This document shows, in pieces, positions 17,654-30,376 of a stretch of 64,000 nucleotides of DNA. Position numbers and translations under genes: made by a program. Under the pieces are notes generated by a model. That model did no database searches, had not been told where the DNA came from, and saw only the letters and a list, made by a program, of their open reading frames with translations. Position 1 is the first letter of the stretch. Each line of letters begins with the position of its first letter. The DNA comes from Janthinobacterium sp. 67 (lineage in GTDB: Bacteria; Pseudomonadota; Gammaproteobacteria; Burkholderiales; Burkholderiaceae_D): the NCBI RefSeq assembly GCF_002797895.1, contig NZ_PGES01000001.1:4092001-4156000 (forward strand). The letters run 5' to 3'.

Positions 17654-18085
17654 ATGCAGACTTCCCCCATCCAACGTCCCAGCAGCGCCTTCATCGGCGC
17701 CTCCTGGGCGGCCCTGCTGATCGGCGCCATCACCTACCTGTCCGGCCTGTGGAACGCCAGCATGGCGCTCAACGAGAAGGGCTATTACTTCACCATCCTC
17801 ATGTACGGCCTGTTCGCCGCCATCTCGCTGCAAAAATCCGTGCGCGACCGCGCCGAAGGCATCGCCGTGACGGGCATTTATTTTGGCCTGTGCTGGATTT
17901 CCGTGCTGCTGGCCTTGCTGCTGCTGACGGTCGGCCTGTGGAACGCCACCCTGCAGAACAGCGAAAAGGGTTTCTACGCCATGGCATTCCTGCTCAGCCT
18001 GTTTGCCGCCGTGGCCGTGCAAAAGAATGTGCGCGACGTGGCGCGCGCCTCGGCCGCGACGCCTGCCGAAGTACCGGGAACCTAA
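17654..18085 (+). CDS. yiaA: YiaA/YiaB-family inner-membrane protein
   Basis: A 143-residue protein starting after a GGAGAC ribosome site at 17654. It contains two tandem YiaAB units, each with two hydrophobic helices: [20 protein letters not shown] with [11 protein letters not shown] and LQKSVRD, then [20 protein letters not shown] and VQKNVRD. That duplication is the family pattern. Its role is unknown. Confidence 0.88.
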   Translation: MQTSPIQRPSSAFIGASWAALLIGAITYLSGLWNASMALNEKGYYFTILMYGLFAAISLQKSVRDRAEGIAVTGIYFGLCWISVLLALLLLTVGLWNATLQNSEKGFYAMAFLLSLFAAVAVQKNVRDVARASAATPAEVPGT

Positions 18086-18130
18086 ATCGCGCCAGCGCGT
18101 CTAGCTGTATATCCACATGAGGGGGCGGCG

Positions 18131-20239
18131 ATGAGCGACCAGCAAAAACGTTTGCAGATGGCACTGGATGCGGCGCACATGGCGATCTGGGATTCGCGCA
18201 TCGTCGATGGCCAGATCATCGACGGCACGGTCAGCTGGTCGGCCAACGGCGCGGCCCTGCTGGGCCTGGAAGAGCGGCCGCTGACGCAGCCGTTCCGTGC
18301 CTTTCTCGGCTTCGTCCACGTCGATGACCAGAGCAAGGTACTCGAGGTGATGCAGGAAGCCGTGCGCCAGCACGACGGCTATGAATTGCAGTACCGCGTC
18401 GTCTGGCCCGACGGCAGCGAACGCTGGCTGGCGGCCAAGGCGCAAGTGTTCACGAATGCCGACGGTCTCCCCGACCGCACCCTGGGCATCATCTGGGATA
18501 TCACCGAGCACACCTTGCGCGATCTGATGATCGCCGAAAGCAAGGAGCTGGCGGAAGTGACGCTCAGCTCCATCGGCGACGGCGTGATCACCACCGATCC
18601 GCAAGGCAAGACACGCTACCTGAACCGGGTGGCCGAGCAATTGACGGGCTGGAGCAACGAACTGGCCCAGGGTCTCGACATCTGGCAAACCCTGAACCTC
18701 ATCGATGAACACACGGGCGAGCCGCTCGAACACGTGGCCATCAAGTGTCTGCGCCAGCGCCAGGCCATCGGCATTTCCACGCATGCGCAGCTGGTCACGC
18801 GCGACGGGCGGCGCATTGCCGTCGAGGAGTCGGCCGCGCCCATCTGGTCGCACGACGGAAACATCCTCGGCGCCGTCGTCGTGTTCCGCGACGTCAGCCA
18901 CGAGCGCAAGCTGAGCCAGCAACTGTCGTGGCACGCCACGCACGACACCCTGACGGGCCTGATCAACCGGCGCGAATTCGAACACCTGGTGGCCGGCGCC
19001 CTGCACACGGCCAAGGAAGAGGGCCACGTGCATGCGCTGCTGTACCTGGACCTGGACCAGTTCAAGGTCATCAACGACACCTGCGGCCACGGCGCAGGCG
19101 ACGTGCTGCTGCAACTGCTGGCGAAAATGCTGCAGGCGCAAATGCGCGACAGCGACATCCTGGCGCGCCTCGGTGGCGACGAACTGGGCGTGCTGCTGCC
19201 GCATTGCCCGCTCGATCACGCGCGCGTGATCGGCGAACAGCTGCGCCAGTCCATCCGCGATTTCCGCTTCGCCTGGGATAGCCGCAACTTCGAGCTGGGC
19301 GTGAGCATCGGCATGGTGGAAATCAGCCAGGACAGCAAGTCCATGAGCGAGCTGCTGAGCGCGGCCGACCAGGCCTGCTACCTGGCCAAGGAGCAGGGCC
19401 GCAACCGCATCCATGTCTACCAGGAGTCCGACGTCATGCTGGCGCAGCGGCATGGCGAAATGCTGTGGATTTCGCGTCTGAACGAAGCGTTCGCCCACGA
19501 TTATTTCCGCTTGTACGCCATGCCCATCGTGCACCTGCACGACGGCCCGGAACACCACGACGAAGTGCTGATCCGCATCCGCAACAGCAAGGGCGACCTG
19601 ATCTTGCCGGGCGCCTTCATCCCGGCCGCCGAACGCTACGACATGATGCTGTCCATCGACCGCTGGGTCATCCGCGCCGTCTGCGCGCATATCGAGAGCG
19701 TGCGCGACAGCCTGCCGCCGATGGAAGCGATGGCGGAAAGCCGGCGCCGCGCCCCAGCCCTGTATTCCGTCAACCTGTCGGGCATGTCGCTGGCCGACGC
19801 GGGCTTGCACGACTACATCACCGAACAGTTCGTGCAATTTGCCGTTGCGCCCGAGCAAATCTGCTTTGAAATCACGGAAACGGCCGTCATCGCCAACCTG
19901 CCCAAGGCGCAAGTATTCATGCGCCAGCTCAAGGCCATGGGTTGTCGCTTCTCGCTCGACGACTTCGGCAGCGGCTTTTCCTCGTTCGGCTACCTGAAGG
20001 CGCTACCCGTCGACTATCTGAAGATCGACGGCGTCTTCGTGCGCGACATCGCCAGCAACGCCATCAACCGCGCCATGGTCAAGGCCATCAATGAAGTGGG
20101 CCACGTGATGGGCTTGAAAACGGTGGCCGAATACGTGGAAGACGATGCCACCCTGGCCGTCATCCGCGAGCTGGGCATCGACTACGCGCAAGGCTACGCC
20201 GTGGGCAGTTTGCGGCCGCTGACGGCGGGCGTGGATTAG
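18131..20239 (+). CDS. PAS-PAS-GGDEF-EAL cyclic-di-GMP signalling protein
   Basis: A 702-residue cytoplasmic protein. Two PAS/PAC sensor units (about 1-130 and 135-265) precede a GGDEF domain whose signature reads GGDEL (348-352) and an EAL domain starting with EVLIRI at 478 instead of EAL. The later EAL residues are intact: VNLSGMSL, CFEITETAVI, DDFGSGFSSFGYLKALPVDYLKIDG and KTVAEYVED. The protein is thus likely a c-di-GMP phosphodiesterase, perhaps with a regulatory GGDEF. It stands 195 bases upstream of the Aer-like receptor, which suits a link between energy sensing and motility. Confidence 0.9.
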   Translation: MSDQQKRLQMALDAAHMAIWDSRIVDGQIIDGTVSWSANGAALLGLEERPLTQPFRAFLGFVHVDDQSKVLEVMQEAVRQHDGYELQYRVVWPDGSERWLAAKAQVFTNADGLPDRTLGIIWDITEHTLRDLMIAESKELAEVTLSSIGDGVITTDPQGKTRYLNRVAEQLTGWSNELAQGLDIWQTLNLIDEHTGEPLEHVAIKCLRQRQAIGISTHAQLVTRDGRRIAVEESAAPIWSHDGNILGAVVVFRDVSHERKLSQQLSWHATHDTLTGLINRREFEHLVAGALHTAKEEGHVHALLYLDLDQFKVINDTCGHGAGDVLLQLLAKMLQAQMRDSDILARLGGDELGVLLPHCPLDHARVIGEQLRQSIRDFRFAWDSRNFELGVSIGMVEISQDSKSMSELLSAADQACYLAKEQGRNRIHVYQESDVMLAQRHGEMLWISRLNEAFAHDYFRLYAMPIVHLHDGPEHHDEVLIRIRNSKGDLILPGAFIPAAERYDMMLSIDRWVIRAVCAHIESVRDSLPPMEAMAESRRRAPALYSVNLSGMSLADAGLHDYITEQFVQFAVAPEQICFEITETAVIANLPKAQVFMRQLKAMGCRFSLDDFGSGFSSFGYLKALPVDYLKIDGVFVRDIASNAINRAMVKAINEVGHVMGLKTVAEYVEDDATLAVIRELGIDYAQGYAVGSLRPLTAGVD

Positions 20240-20321
20240 CCGCCGCTGGCAACCAGTAGCGTTACAACAATGCCGCATTGCTATCGCTAAATGCGTACAA
20301 GCACGACCAATCTGGAGGATT

Positions 20322-20335
20322 TTGATCTACATCAA
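20322..20335. promoter_or_regulatory. FNR/ANR box upstream of the chemoreceptor-hemN pair
   Basis: TTGATCTACATCAA is a perfect TTGAT-N4-ATCAA site for FNR. It lies 99 bases before the ATG of the Aer-like receptor gene, leaving room for a promoter activated at about -41.5. An identical-consensus site precedes ccoN, and the fnr gene is in the same island. Confidence 0.85.
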
Positions 20336-20434
20336 TAAATTTGCGCAGGCGACTCCTTACACTGATCTCCATTCTTGCAATCGTGCAAGTCTTACTCACC
20401 AATTAGCTATTCAACTGATCAGGAAGCCGCGACC

Positions 20435-22096
20435 ATGCGACAAAATTTGCCAGTGACTAACCGTGAAGTCCTCGTCCTGGACGACCAGGCCATCGTGTCG
20501 AAAACGGATATGAACGGCAATATCGTGTATGTGAATCCGTACTTCAGCCAGGTCAGCGGCTTCAGCGAGGCCGAGCTGCTCGGTTCGCCCCAGAACATCG
20601 TGCGCCACCCGGACATGCCGGCCGAAGCGTTCGCCGACCTGTGGGCCTCGGTCCAGGCCGGCACACCGTGGACGGGCCTGGTCAAGAACCGCTGCAAGAA
20701 CGGCGATTTCTACTGGGTGCGCGCCAACGTCACGCCGATCCGCGAAGCGGGCAAGACCATCGGCTACATGTCCGTGCGCGTGAAAGCGGACAAGGACCAG
20801 GTAAAAGCGGCCGAGGAAGCCTACGCGGCCATCCGCAACAAGGAAGGCGGCAACATCGTCATCAAGCACGGCCAGATCGTGCGCCCGGGCCTGGCGCACC
20901 TGCTGCACAACCTGACGCACATGTCGCTCAACCTGCGCATCTGGGCCGCCACCTCCATCGTCAACTGCTTGCAGCTGCTGGTGTGCGTCATCAGCCTGTT
21001 CGCCAGCGGCGGCAAGATCACCAATTACGCCATCTTCGGCGCCACCCTGTTCGGCTTCCTGATCAACGTTTTCCTCTGGTACACCTTGCGCATGTCCGTG
21101 CTCAAGCCGCTGGGCAAGGCCCTGAACGGCGCGCGGGCCATTGCCGCCGGCGACCTGTCGGGCAGTTTCGAAACGGACAGCACGGATGAAATGGGGCAAT
21201 TGCTGCGCGCGCTGCAACAGATGAACAGCAACCTGATCGCCACCATCCGCGACGTGCGCATCAACGTGGAAACCATGGCCGTGGCCACCAAGCAGATCGC
21301 CGTCGGCAATATGGACCTCTCGGGCCGCACGGAATCGCAGGCGGCCAGCCTGGAAGAGACGGCTTCGAGCATCGAGGAATTCTCGTCGACCGTGAAACAG
21401 AACGCGGACAATTCCGTGCAGGCGAACGAGCTGGCCGTGGCCGCCTCGAAAGTGGCCGTGCAGGGCGGCGAGATCGTCTCCGAAGTGATCACCACCATGG
21501 ACGACATCAACACCTCGTCGAAGAAAATCGTCGACATCATCGGCCTGATCGAAGGCATCGCCTTCCAGACCAACATCCTGGCCCTGAACGCGGCCGTGGA
21601 AGCGGCGCGCGCCGGCGAGCAGGGCAGGGGCTTTGCCGTCGTGGCGGGCGAAGTGCGCAACCTGGCGCAGCGCTCGTCCGTGGCGGCCAAGGACATCAAG
21701 CAACTGATTGAAATTTCCGTCGGCAAGGTGGGCGCCGGCATGCTGCAGGTGAACCGCGCCGGCGCCACCATGGAGCAGGTGGTCAGCTCCGTCAAGCAGG
21801 TGACGGCCATCATGCAGGAAATCTCGATCGCCTCGCGCGAACAGAGCATCGGCGTCGACCAGGTCAACCAGGCCATCGCCCACATGGACCAGGTGACGCA
21901 GCAGAACGCGGCCCTGGTAGAAGAAGCCGCCGCGGCGGCCACCCGCCTGGCGGAAGAAGCTGCCAGCCTGTCGCAAGCCGTGAGCCTGTTCAATTTCGGC
22001 AAGATGCCGCCACCGCGCCGCGTCGCCATGCCCGGCGGCAAGGGCGGCGCCGCGAACGCCGGCAAGCCCACCGCCCTGAAACGCCTGGCCGCCTAA
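20435..22096 (+). CDS. Aer-like methyl-accepting chemotaxis (aerotaxis) receptor
   Basis: A 553-residue protein with an N-terminal PAS domain of the Aer type (about 8-125: GNIVYVNPYFSQVSGFSEAE, NIVRHPDMP, KNGDFYWVRANVTPI), a membrane hairpin of two helices (about 169-220) with almost no periplasmic loop, a HAMP domain, and the chemotaxis signalling hairpin with FQTNILALNAAVEAARAGEQ at its tip (about 377-396). It should report redox or oxygen state through CheW/CheA. The FNR box in front and hemN 24 bases behind tie it to low-oxygen life. Confidence 0.92.
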   Translation: MRQNLPVTNREVLVLDDQAIVSKTDMNGNIVYVNPYFSQVSGFSEAELLGSPQNIVRHPDMPAEAFADLWASVQAGTPWTGLVKNRCKNGDFYWVRANVTPIREAGKTIGYMSVRVKADKDQVKAAEEAYAAIRNKEGGNIVIKHGQIVRPGLAHLLHNLTHMSLNLRIWAATSIVNCLQLLVCVISLFASGGKITNYAIFGATLFGFLINVFLWYTLRMSVLKPLGKALNGARAIAAGDLSGSFETDSTDEMGQLLRALQQMNSNLIATIRDVRINVETMAVATKQIAVGNMDLSGRTESQAASLEETASSIEEFSSTVKQNADNSVQANELAVAASKVAVQGGEIVSEVITTMDDINTSSKKIVDIIGLIEGIAFQTNILALNAAVEAARAGEQGRGFAVVAGEVRNLAQRSSVAAKDIKQLIEISVGKVGAGMLQVNRAGATMEQVVSSVKQVTAIMQEISIASREQSIGVDQVNQAIAHMDQVTQQNAALVEEAAAAATRLAEEAASLSQAVSLFNFGKMPPPRRVAMPGGKGGAANAGKPTALKRLAA

Positions 22097-22120
22097 ACCT
22101 TTCAAGACTTCATACACATC

Positions 22121-23569
22121 ATGCCTACACTACTCAGCAGTGCTTCCGCCGAACTGGATGCGGTCGTCGAATTCGACCCGGTCATCATCGGCAAGATGAG
22201 CCAGTCCGGCCCGCGCTACACGTCCTATCCGACCGCCGACCGTTTCAACGGGGAATTTGGCTACGGCAATTTCCTCGAAGCGCTGGCCGCCCTGCGCATG
22301 CGCGGCGGCCGCCGTCCGCTGTCGCTGTACGTGCACGTGCCGTTCTGCGACACCCTGTGCTACTACTGCGCCTGCAACAAGATCATCACGAAAGACCGCA
22401 GCAAGGCCGCCACCTATCTCAGCTATCTGAAGCAGGAAATCGCCATGCAGGGCAAGCTGTTTGCCGGCATGAACCAGATCGAGCAATTGCACTTCGGCGG
22501 CGGCACGCCCACTTACCTGAGCGAAAAGCAGATGGACGAACTGATGGCGCATCTGCGCCAGCATTTCGAGTTCGCGTCCGATGAAGACGGTGAGTATTCG
22601 ATCGAGATCGACCCGCGCACAGTGTCGCGCGAACGCGTGTTTTCCCTGCGCGCCCAAGGTTTCAACCGCATCAGCCTGGGCGTGCAGGATTTCGACGCCG
22701 ACGTGCAAAAAGCCGTCAACCGCATCCAGCCGGAAGCGGAAACGGTGGCCATCATGCAGGCGGCGCGCGACGCCGGTTTCCGCTCGATCAGCATCGACCT
22801 GATCTACGGCTTGCCGAAGCAAAACCTGGAAACGATGACGGAAACGCTGCGCAAGGTGATCAACGCCAGCCCGGACCGCATCGCCCTGTACCACTACGCG
22901 CACATGCCGCACCTGTTCAAGCCGCAGCGCCGCATCCTCGACGCCGACATGCCCGACAGCGCCACCAAGCTGGCCATGCTGGGCCTGTGCATCGCGCGCC
23001 TGACGGCCGCCGGCTACGTCTACATCGGCATGGACCATTTCGCCAAGCCGACGGACGACCTGGCCGTGGCGCAGCGCCAGGGCCGTTTGCACCGCAACTT
23101 CCAGGGCTATTCCACGCGCGCGGAAGCGGACCTGATCGCCTGCGGCGTGTCGGCCATCAGTTCTGTCGGCGCCGTCTACAGCCAGAATGAAAAGACGCTC
23201 GACGCGTACTACGAAAAGCTCGACGAAGGCGTGCTGCCGATCGCGCGCGGCATCAAGCTCGACACGGACGATTTGCTGCGCCGTATCATCATCCAGATGC
23301 TGATGTGCAATTTCGAATTGTCGATCGCCAGCATCGAGCAGGCGCATCCCGTGAAATTCCGTAGCTACTTCGCCAGCGAGCTGGAAAAGCTGCGCGAACT
23401 GGCGCGCGACGGCTTGCTCGTCATCGAGGAAGACTGGTTGACGGTCACGCCGAAAGGACGCTTGCTGATCCGCAATATCTGCATGGTCTTCGACCGCTAC
23501 CTGACCATGGCGCGCGCCAATGCCGCGCCGGACGCGGTGCAGCCGCTGCGCTACTCGAAAACGGTGTAG
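22121..23569 (+). CDS. hemN: Oxygen-independent coproporphyrinogen III dehydrogenase
   Basis: A 482-residue radical-SAM enzyme that makes protoporphyrinogen IX without oxygen. The [4Fe-4S] motif C-x3-C-x2-C-x-C starts at Cys76 (CDTLCYYCACNK). QSGPRYTSYPTADRF near the N-terminus, QLHFGGGTPTYLS and GVQDFDADVQKAVNRIQ are HemN-specific rather than HemW-like. It supplies haem for the cbb3 oxidase encoded next door and probably shares the FNR-driven transcript of the chemoreceptor gene. Confidence 0.96.
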   Translation: MPTLLSSASAELDAVVEFDPVIIGKMSQSGPRYTSYPTADRFNGEFGYGNFLEALAALRMRGGRRPLSLYVHVPFCDTLCYYCACNKIITKDRSKAATYLSYLKQEIAMQGKLFAGMNQIEQLHFGGGTPTYLSEKQMDELMAHLRQHFEFASDEDGEYSIEIDPRTVSRERVFSLRAQGFNRISLGVQDFDADVQKAVNRIQPEAETVAIMQAARDAGFRSISIDLIYGLPKQNLETMTETLRKVINASPDRIALYHYAHMPHLFKPQRRILDADMPDSATKLAMLGLCIARLTAAGYVYIGMDHFAKPTDDLAVAQRQGRLHRNFQGYSTRAEADLIACGVSAISSVGAVYSQNEKTLDAYYEKLDEGVLPIARGIKLDTDDLLRRIIIQMLMCNFELSIASIEQAHPVKFRSYFASELEKLRELARDGLLVIEEDWLTVTPKGRLLIRNICMVFDRYLTMARANAAPDAVQPLRYSKTV

Positions 23570-23578
23570 CGCCACGCG

Positions 23579-24349
23579 ATGAACGCCCTCAGCCTCGTGC
23601 CCATGTTCCTCGTCGGCCTGGCCGGCAGCGTGCACTGCATCGGCATGTGCGGCGGCATCGTGGGCGCGTTGTCGCTGGGCGCAGGCGCACCGGCGGCGCC
23701 TGCCCGCCCGGTGATCGCCATCGCCGTGGCACGGCCCGCGCTGCGGACAAGCCTGCAATCGAACGTGCTGCGCGTGCTGGCCTACAACGGCGGGCGCATA
23801 GTCAGCTACATGCTGGCCGGCGCCCTGGCGGGCAGCCTGGCGGGCGCGGGCATGCTGCACCTGGCTTCCCTGCAAGTGGCCGGCTACTGGCTGGCCAACC
23901 TGATGCTCGTCGCTTTGGGCCTGTACCTGATGGATGCCTGGCGCGGCCTGGCCCATCTGGAAGCGGCCGGCAACGTCGTCTGGCGCCGCGTGCGCCCCCT
24001 GCTGAAACCGTTGATGCCGATGGATACGCCGTTCAAGGCGCTGGCCGTGGGCGGGTTGTGGGGCTGGGTGCCGTGCGGCATGGTCTACAGCGCGCTGCTG
24101 ACGGCCATGATGCAAGGTTCGGCCCTGAACGGCGCGGCCACGATGGCCGCCTTCGGCCTGGGCACCCTGCCCACTTTGCTGGGCATGGGTTTGCTGGGCA
24201 CGCGGCTGCGCGCGCAGATGCAGCGCCGTCCCGTGCGCATCGCCAGCGGCTTGCTGGTGCTGGGCTTTGGCTTGCTGGGCCTGCTGCGCGCCGTCAATGG
24301 CGTCTCGCTGGGCTGGCTCGACGCCCTGTGCGTCACGGGCCATCCATGA
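23579..24349 (+). CDS. SafE/TauE-type (UreH-like) membrane protein of the cco island
   Basis: A 256-residue, six-helix protein. The N-terminus LVGLAGSVHCIGMCGGIVGAL has the conserved His-Cys-x3-Cys-Gly pattern of the UreH/SafE family, and WGWVPCGMVYSALL is the second half-repeat signature. Proteins of this type lie next to ccoI and ccoS in many proteobacteria and are thought to help metal supply to the cbb3 oxidase. It starts 9 bases after hemN. Confidence 0.85.
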   Translation: MNALSLVPMFLVGLAGSVHCIGMCGGIVGALSLGAGAPAAPARPVIAIAVARPALRTSLQSNVLRVLAYNGGRIVSYMLAGALAGSLAGAGMLHLASLQVAGYWLANLMLVALGLYLMDAWRGLAHLEAAGNVVWRRVRPLLKPLMPMDTPFKALAVGGLWGWVPCGMVYSALLTAMMQGSALNGAATMAAFGLGTLPTLLGMGLLGTRLRAQMQRRPVRIASGLLVLGFGLLGLLRAVNGVSLGWLDALCVTGHP

Positions 24350-24371
24350 AAAGACGCTTGAAAACAAACCT

Positions 24372-26801
<2,430 letters not shown>

Positions 26802-26803
26802 AC

Positions 26804-26980
26804 ATGGAAGCACTGTATCTCCTTATCCCCTTGAGCGTCGTGGTCGTCTTCATCGCCCTGTGGGTGTATTTCACGGCCTCGGACGGCGGCCAGTTCGACG
26901 ACCTCGTCGGACCGGGCCTGCGCGTGCTGCAGGACGACGATACGACAACGACGCCGGCGCCCGGCGAACCGCATCCCTGA
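26804..26980 (+). CDS. ccoS: cbb3 oxidase assembly protein CcoS
   Basis: A 58-residue membrane protein beginning MEALYLLIPLSVVVVFIALW, a single helix followed by FTASDGGQFDDLVGPG. The short helix plus 'SGQFDDL' type motif is the CcoS signature. CcoS is needed for cofactor insertion in subunit CcoN. It starts 2 bases after the ccoI stop. Confidence 0.93.
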   Translation: MEALYLLIPLSVVVVFIALWVYFTASDGGQFDDLVGPGLRVLQDDDTTTTPAPGEPHP

Positions 26981-27007
26981 GCTCCCGGCCCGGCCGGCGC
27001 CTGCCCC

Positions 27008-27047
27008 GCAATCCGCCCGGATTGCAGGGATCTTGTATGGCTTTTTT
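27008..27047 (+). terminator. Possible terminator after ccoS
   Basis: GCAATCC-GCCC-GGATTGC forms a 7-bp hairpin (27008-27025), with a T6 run 16 bases further (27042-27047). The gap makes it a weak terminator at best; it separates ccoS from the FNR-driven ccoN promoter. Confidence 0.35.
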
Positions 27048-27117
27048 GAGCGGAATTTGACCGAAATACCGCTTTATTTCGATGCCAGTTCGCTACGCTT
27101 ATTTCATCCGGGGAATT

Positions 27118-27131
27118 TTGATCCACATCAA
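27118..27131. promoter_or_regulatory. FNR/ANR box upstream of ccoNOQP
   Basis: TTGATCCACATCAA, a perfect FNR site, lies 69 bases before the ccoN start codon. Micro-oxic induction of cbb3 operons by FNR/ANR is well established in proteobacteria; the regulator gene fnr lies 5 kb downstream. Confidence 0.9.
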
Positions 27132-27199
27132 AGTTTTTTCGCGGTCAAACACTTACTCTCTGGCCACCATCATAAATAGTAATTCCAGGGAGAGTCTTT

Positions 27200-28627
27200 G
27201 TGGATCAATCGCTGAACTATAACTACAAGATCGTGAAGCAATTCGCGGTCGCTACTGTGGTATGGGGCATCATCGGCATGCTGGTTGGCGTTATCATCGC
27301 CGCTCAGCTGGCCTGGCCTGCCCTGAACCTCGACATACCATGGCTGACATACGGACGCTTGCGTCCGCTGCACACGAATGCGGTGATTTTCGCCTTCGGC
27401 ATCTGCGGCTTGTTCGCCACCTCGTACTACGTCGTGCAACGCACCTGCCAGGTGCGGCTGTTTTCCGACAAGCTGGCCGCCTTCACCTTCTGGGGCTGGC
27501 AAGCCGTGATCCTGTGCGCCGTCGTCACCCTGCCCATGGGCATGACGCGCGGCAAGGAATACGCGGAACTGGAATGGCCTATCGCCATCCTCATCGCCGT
27601 CGTCTGGATCGCCTACGCCATCGTGTTCTTCGGTACCTTGATCAAGCGCAAGGTCAAGCACATCTACGTGGCCAACTGGTTCTTCGGCGCCTATATCCTG
27701 GCCGTCACGATTCTGCACGTGGTCAATGGCGCCGTCATGCCAGCCTCGTTCACCAAGTCGTATTCCGCCTATGCGGGCGTGCAGGACGCCATGATCCAGT
27801 GGTGGTACGGCCATAACGCGGTGGGTTTCATCCTGACCGCCGGCTACCTGGGCATGGTCTACTACTTCATCCCGAAACAGGCCGAGCGCCCCGTGTACTC
27901 GTACCGTCTGTCGATCGTCCACTTCTGGGCGCTGATCTTCACCTACATGTGGGCGGGTCCGCATCACCTGCACTACACGGCATTGCCTGACTGGACGCAA
28001 TCGATCGGCATGGTCTTCTCGCTGGTCCTGCTGGCACCAAGCTGGGGCGGCATGATCAACGGCATCATGACCCTGTCGGGCGCCTGGCACAAGCTGCGCA
28101 CCGATCCGATCCTGAAATTCATGATCGTCTCGCTGTCGTTCTACGGCATCGCCACCTTCGAAGGTCCGATGATGTCGATCAAGACCATCAACTCGCTGTC
28201 GCACTACACCGACTGGACCGTTGCCCACGTGCATGCGGGCGCCCTGGGCTGGGTGGGCTTCATCACCATGGGTTCGATCTACTACCTGCTGCCGCGCCTG
28301 GCTGGCCGCACGCAGATGCACAGCACGCGCCTGGTCGACGTGCACTTCTGGGTGGCCACCATCGGCATCGTGCTGTACATCGCCGCCATGTGGATCGCCG
28401 GCGTGATGCAGGGCCTGATGTGGCGCGCGGTCAATCCGGACGGCACCCTGACCTACACCTTTGTCGAGAGCGTGAAAGCAACGTATCCGTACTACGTGGT
28501 GCGCGTGGCCGGTGGCCTGCTGTACCTGTCGGGTATGTGCATCATGGGCTACAACACCTGGATGACCCTGCGCGGCAGCAAACTCCCCGTCGCCCGCATT
28601 CCGGAACTGAACGCGGCGCACGCCTGA
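27200..28627 (+). CDS. ccoN: cbb3-type cytochrome c oxidase subunit I
   Basis: A 475-residue, 12-helix haem-copper oxidase subunit carrying haem b and the b3-CuB oxygen-reduction site. The conserved histidines are visible in [14 protein letters not shown] (haem b), [10 protein letters not shown] (CuB), [15 protein letters not shown], and [16 protein letters not shown] (b3/b). Translation begins at GTG (27200) after a GGAGA site. It is the first gene of ccoNOQP, behind an FNR box. Confidence 0.97.
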   Translation: MDQSLNYNYKIVKQFAVATVVWGIIGMLVGVIIAAQLAWPALNLDIPWLTYGRLRPLHTNAVIFAFGICGLFATSYYVVQRTCQVRLFSDKLAAFTFWGWQAVILCAVVTLPMGMTRGKEYAELEWPIAILIAVVWIAYAIVFFGTLIKRKVKHIYVANWFFGAYILAVTILHVVNGAVMPASFTKSYSAYAGVQDAMIQWWYGHNAVGFILTAGYLGMVYYFIPKQAERPVYSYRLSIVHFWALIFTYMWAGPHHLHYTALPDWTQSIGMVFSLVLLAPSWGGMINGIMTLSGAWHKLRTDPILKFMIVSLSFYGIATFEGPMMSIKTINSLSHYTDWTVAHVHAGALGWVGFITMGSIYYLLPRLAGRTQMHSTRLVDVHFWVATIGIVLYIAAMWIAGVMQGLMWRAVNPDGTLTYTFVESVKATYPYYVVRVAGGLLYLSGMCIMGYNTWMTLRGSKLPVARIPELNAAHA

Positions 28628-28642
28628 TAGGAGCAAAAGCAA

Positions 28643-29257
28643 ATGAAATTTTCACATGCATGGATTGAGAAAAACCCCTGGCTGCTGATCGCCCTGGTCA
28701 CGGTGGTGATCAGCATCGGCGGCGCCGTCGAGATCGTCCCCCTGTTCTTCCAGAAGAGCACGACGGAGCCGGTCGCCGGCCTGAAGCCGTATTCGCCGCT
28801 GCGCCTGGCGGGCCGCGACATCTACGTGCGCGAAGGCTGCTACAACTGCCACTCGCAGATGGTGCGTCCGCTGCGCGCGGAAACGGAACGCTATGGCCAC
28901 TATTCGGTCGCCGGCGAGTTCGTCTACGACCGTCCGTTCCAGTGGGGTTCCAAGCGCACGGGCCCCGACCTGGCCCGCGTGGGCGCCCGCTACAGCGATG
29001 AATGGCACCGCACGCACTTGAACAACCCGCGCGACGTGGTGCCCGAGTCGAACATGCCGGCCTATCCATGGCTGGCGAAGACCAAACTGGTGCCCGACGA
29101 GATCATGCCGAAGATGCGCGCCCTGAAACGCCTGGGCCAGCCGTACAGCGATGAAGAGATCGCCGCCGGCCCCGCACAGCTGCAGGACAAGACGGAAGAA
29201 GACGCCCTGGTCGCCTATCTGCAAGGCCTCGGTACATTAATCAAAACAAGGAATTAG
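28643..29257 (+). CDS. ccoO: cbb3-type cytochrome c oxidase subunit II (monohaem)
   Basis: A 204-residue membrane-anchored cytochrome c. One N-terminal helix (about 11-34) is followed by the haem c motif CYNCH in [16 protein letters not shown], with an axial methionine likely in [10 protein letters not shown]. It transfers electrons from CcoP to CcoN. It begins 15 bases after ccoN. Confidence 0.97.
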   Translation: MKFSHAWIEKNPWLLIALVTVVISIGGAVEIVPLFFQKSTTEPVAGLKPYSPLRLAGRDIYVREGCYNCHSQMVRPLRAETERYGHYSVAGEFVYDRPFQWGSKRTGPDLARVGARYSDEWHRTHLNNPRDVVPESNMPAYPWLAKTKLVPDEIMPKMRALKRLGQPYSDEEIAAGPAQLQDKTEEDALVAYLQGLGTLIKTRN

Positions 29258-29258
29258 C

Positions 29259-29459
29259 ATGGCAATCGAAAACCTGTTTGACAGCGCCAGCAGCGTCATG
29301 ACGGTGGTTTCCTTTATGACGTTCGTGGGCATCCTGTGGTGGACTTTCAGCCGCAGCAATGGCGACTTCGACGCGGCGGCACGCCTGCCGTTCGCCGACG
29401 AGGCGCTCGACTATCCGGCCGATGCCGCGCCGGCACAAGGGGAGCGCAACCATGGCTGA
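29259..29459 (+). CDS. ccoQ: cbb3-type oxidase subunit CcoQ
   Basis: A 66-residue single-helix protein; FMTFVGILWWTFSR is the conserved core of CcoQ/FixQ, which stabilises CcoP in the complex. It starts one base after the ccoO stop and overlaps ccoP by 8 bases. Confidence 0.92.
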   Translation: MAIENLFDSASSVMTVVSFMTFVGILWWTFSRSNGDFDAAARLPFADEALDYPADAAPAQGERNHG

Positions 29460-30372
29460 CTTTACCAACGGCTTCTGGAATATCTACATCGTCGTGCTGT
29501 CCCTGCTGGGCATCATCGGCTGCGGCGTGCTGCTGTACTCGCAGTCGAAAGTGAAAGTGGCCGCCGGCGCCCCCGCCGACGGCACCACGGGCCACGTCTG
29601 GGACGAGGACTTGAAGGAACTCAATACGCCGATGCCGCGCTGGTGGATGTGGCTGTTCTACATCACCATCGTCTTCGCGCTGGCTTACCTGTTCCTGTAT
29701 CCGGGCCTGGGCACCTATGCCGGCAGCCTGGGCTGGAAATCGACGGGCCAGTACGAGGAAGAACTGAAGAAGGCGGAAGCCGACTACGGTCCTTTGTTCA
29801 ACAAGTACCTGAGCCAGGACATCAAGACGGTGGCGGCCGATCCGCAGGCACTGGCCATCGGCCAGCGTCTGTTCCTGACCTACTGCGCGCAATGCCACGG
29901 TTCGGATGCGCGCGGCAACAAGGGCTTCCCCAACCTGACGGACAAGGACTGGCTGTATGGCGGCGAACCCGACATCATCAAGACCACCATCCTGCACGGC
30001 CGCAATGGCCAGATGCCGCCGATGGGCGCCGCCCTGGGCTCCGAAGCGGATGTCGAGAACGTGGCCCATTATGTGCTGAGCCTGTCCGGTTCCACCTCGG
30101 ACCCCGTCAAGTCCGTGCTGGGCAAGGCCAAGTTCGGCGCCTGCATGGCCTGTCACGGCGCCGATGCGAAGGGCAACCAGATGCTGGGCGCACCGAACCT
30201 GACGGACAAGACCTGGCTGTACGGCGGCAGCGCCGATACCATCATGGAAACCGTACGCAAGGGACGCAACAACACCATGCCGGCCTTCAGCGATTTCCTC
30301 GGCGAATCCAAGGTACACGTGCTGTCGGCGTATGTCTGGAGCCTGTCGAATTCCCCGACGCCCGTGAAATGA
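29452..30372 (+). CDS. ccoP: cbb3-type cytochrome c oxidase subunit III (dihaem)
   Basis: A 306-residue protein with an N-terminal helix, a loop with HVWDEDLKELNTPMPRWW, a second helix (WMWLFYITIVFALAYLFLYP), and two cytochrome c domains: CAQCH and CMACH. It is the electron entry point of the oxidase. The start at 29452 overlaps ccoQ; an open frame reaches further up but lacks family similarity. Confidence 0.97.
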   Translation: MADFTNGFWNIYIVVLSLLGIIGCGVLLYSQSKVKVAAGAPADGTTGHVWDEDLKELNTPMPRWWMWLFYITIVFALAYLFLYPGLGTYAGSLGWKSTGQYEEELKKAEADYGPLFNKYLSQDIKTVAADPQALAIGQRLFLTYCAQCHGSDARGNKGFPNLTDKDWLYGGEPDIIKTTILHGRNGQMPPMGAALGSEADVENVAHYVLSLSGSTSDPVKSVLGKAKFGACMACHGADAKGNQMLGAPNLTDKTWLYGGSADTIMETVRKGRNNTMPAFSDFLGESKVHVLSAYVWSLSNSPTPVK

Positions 30373-30376
30373 TGTA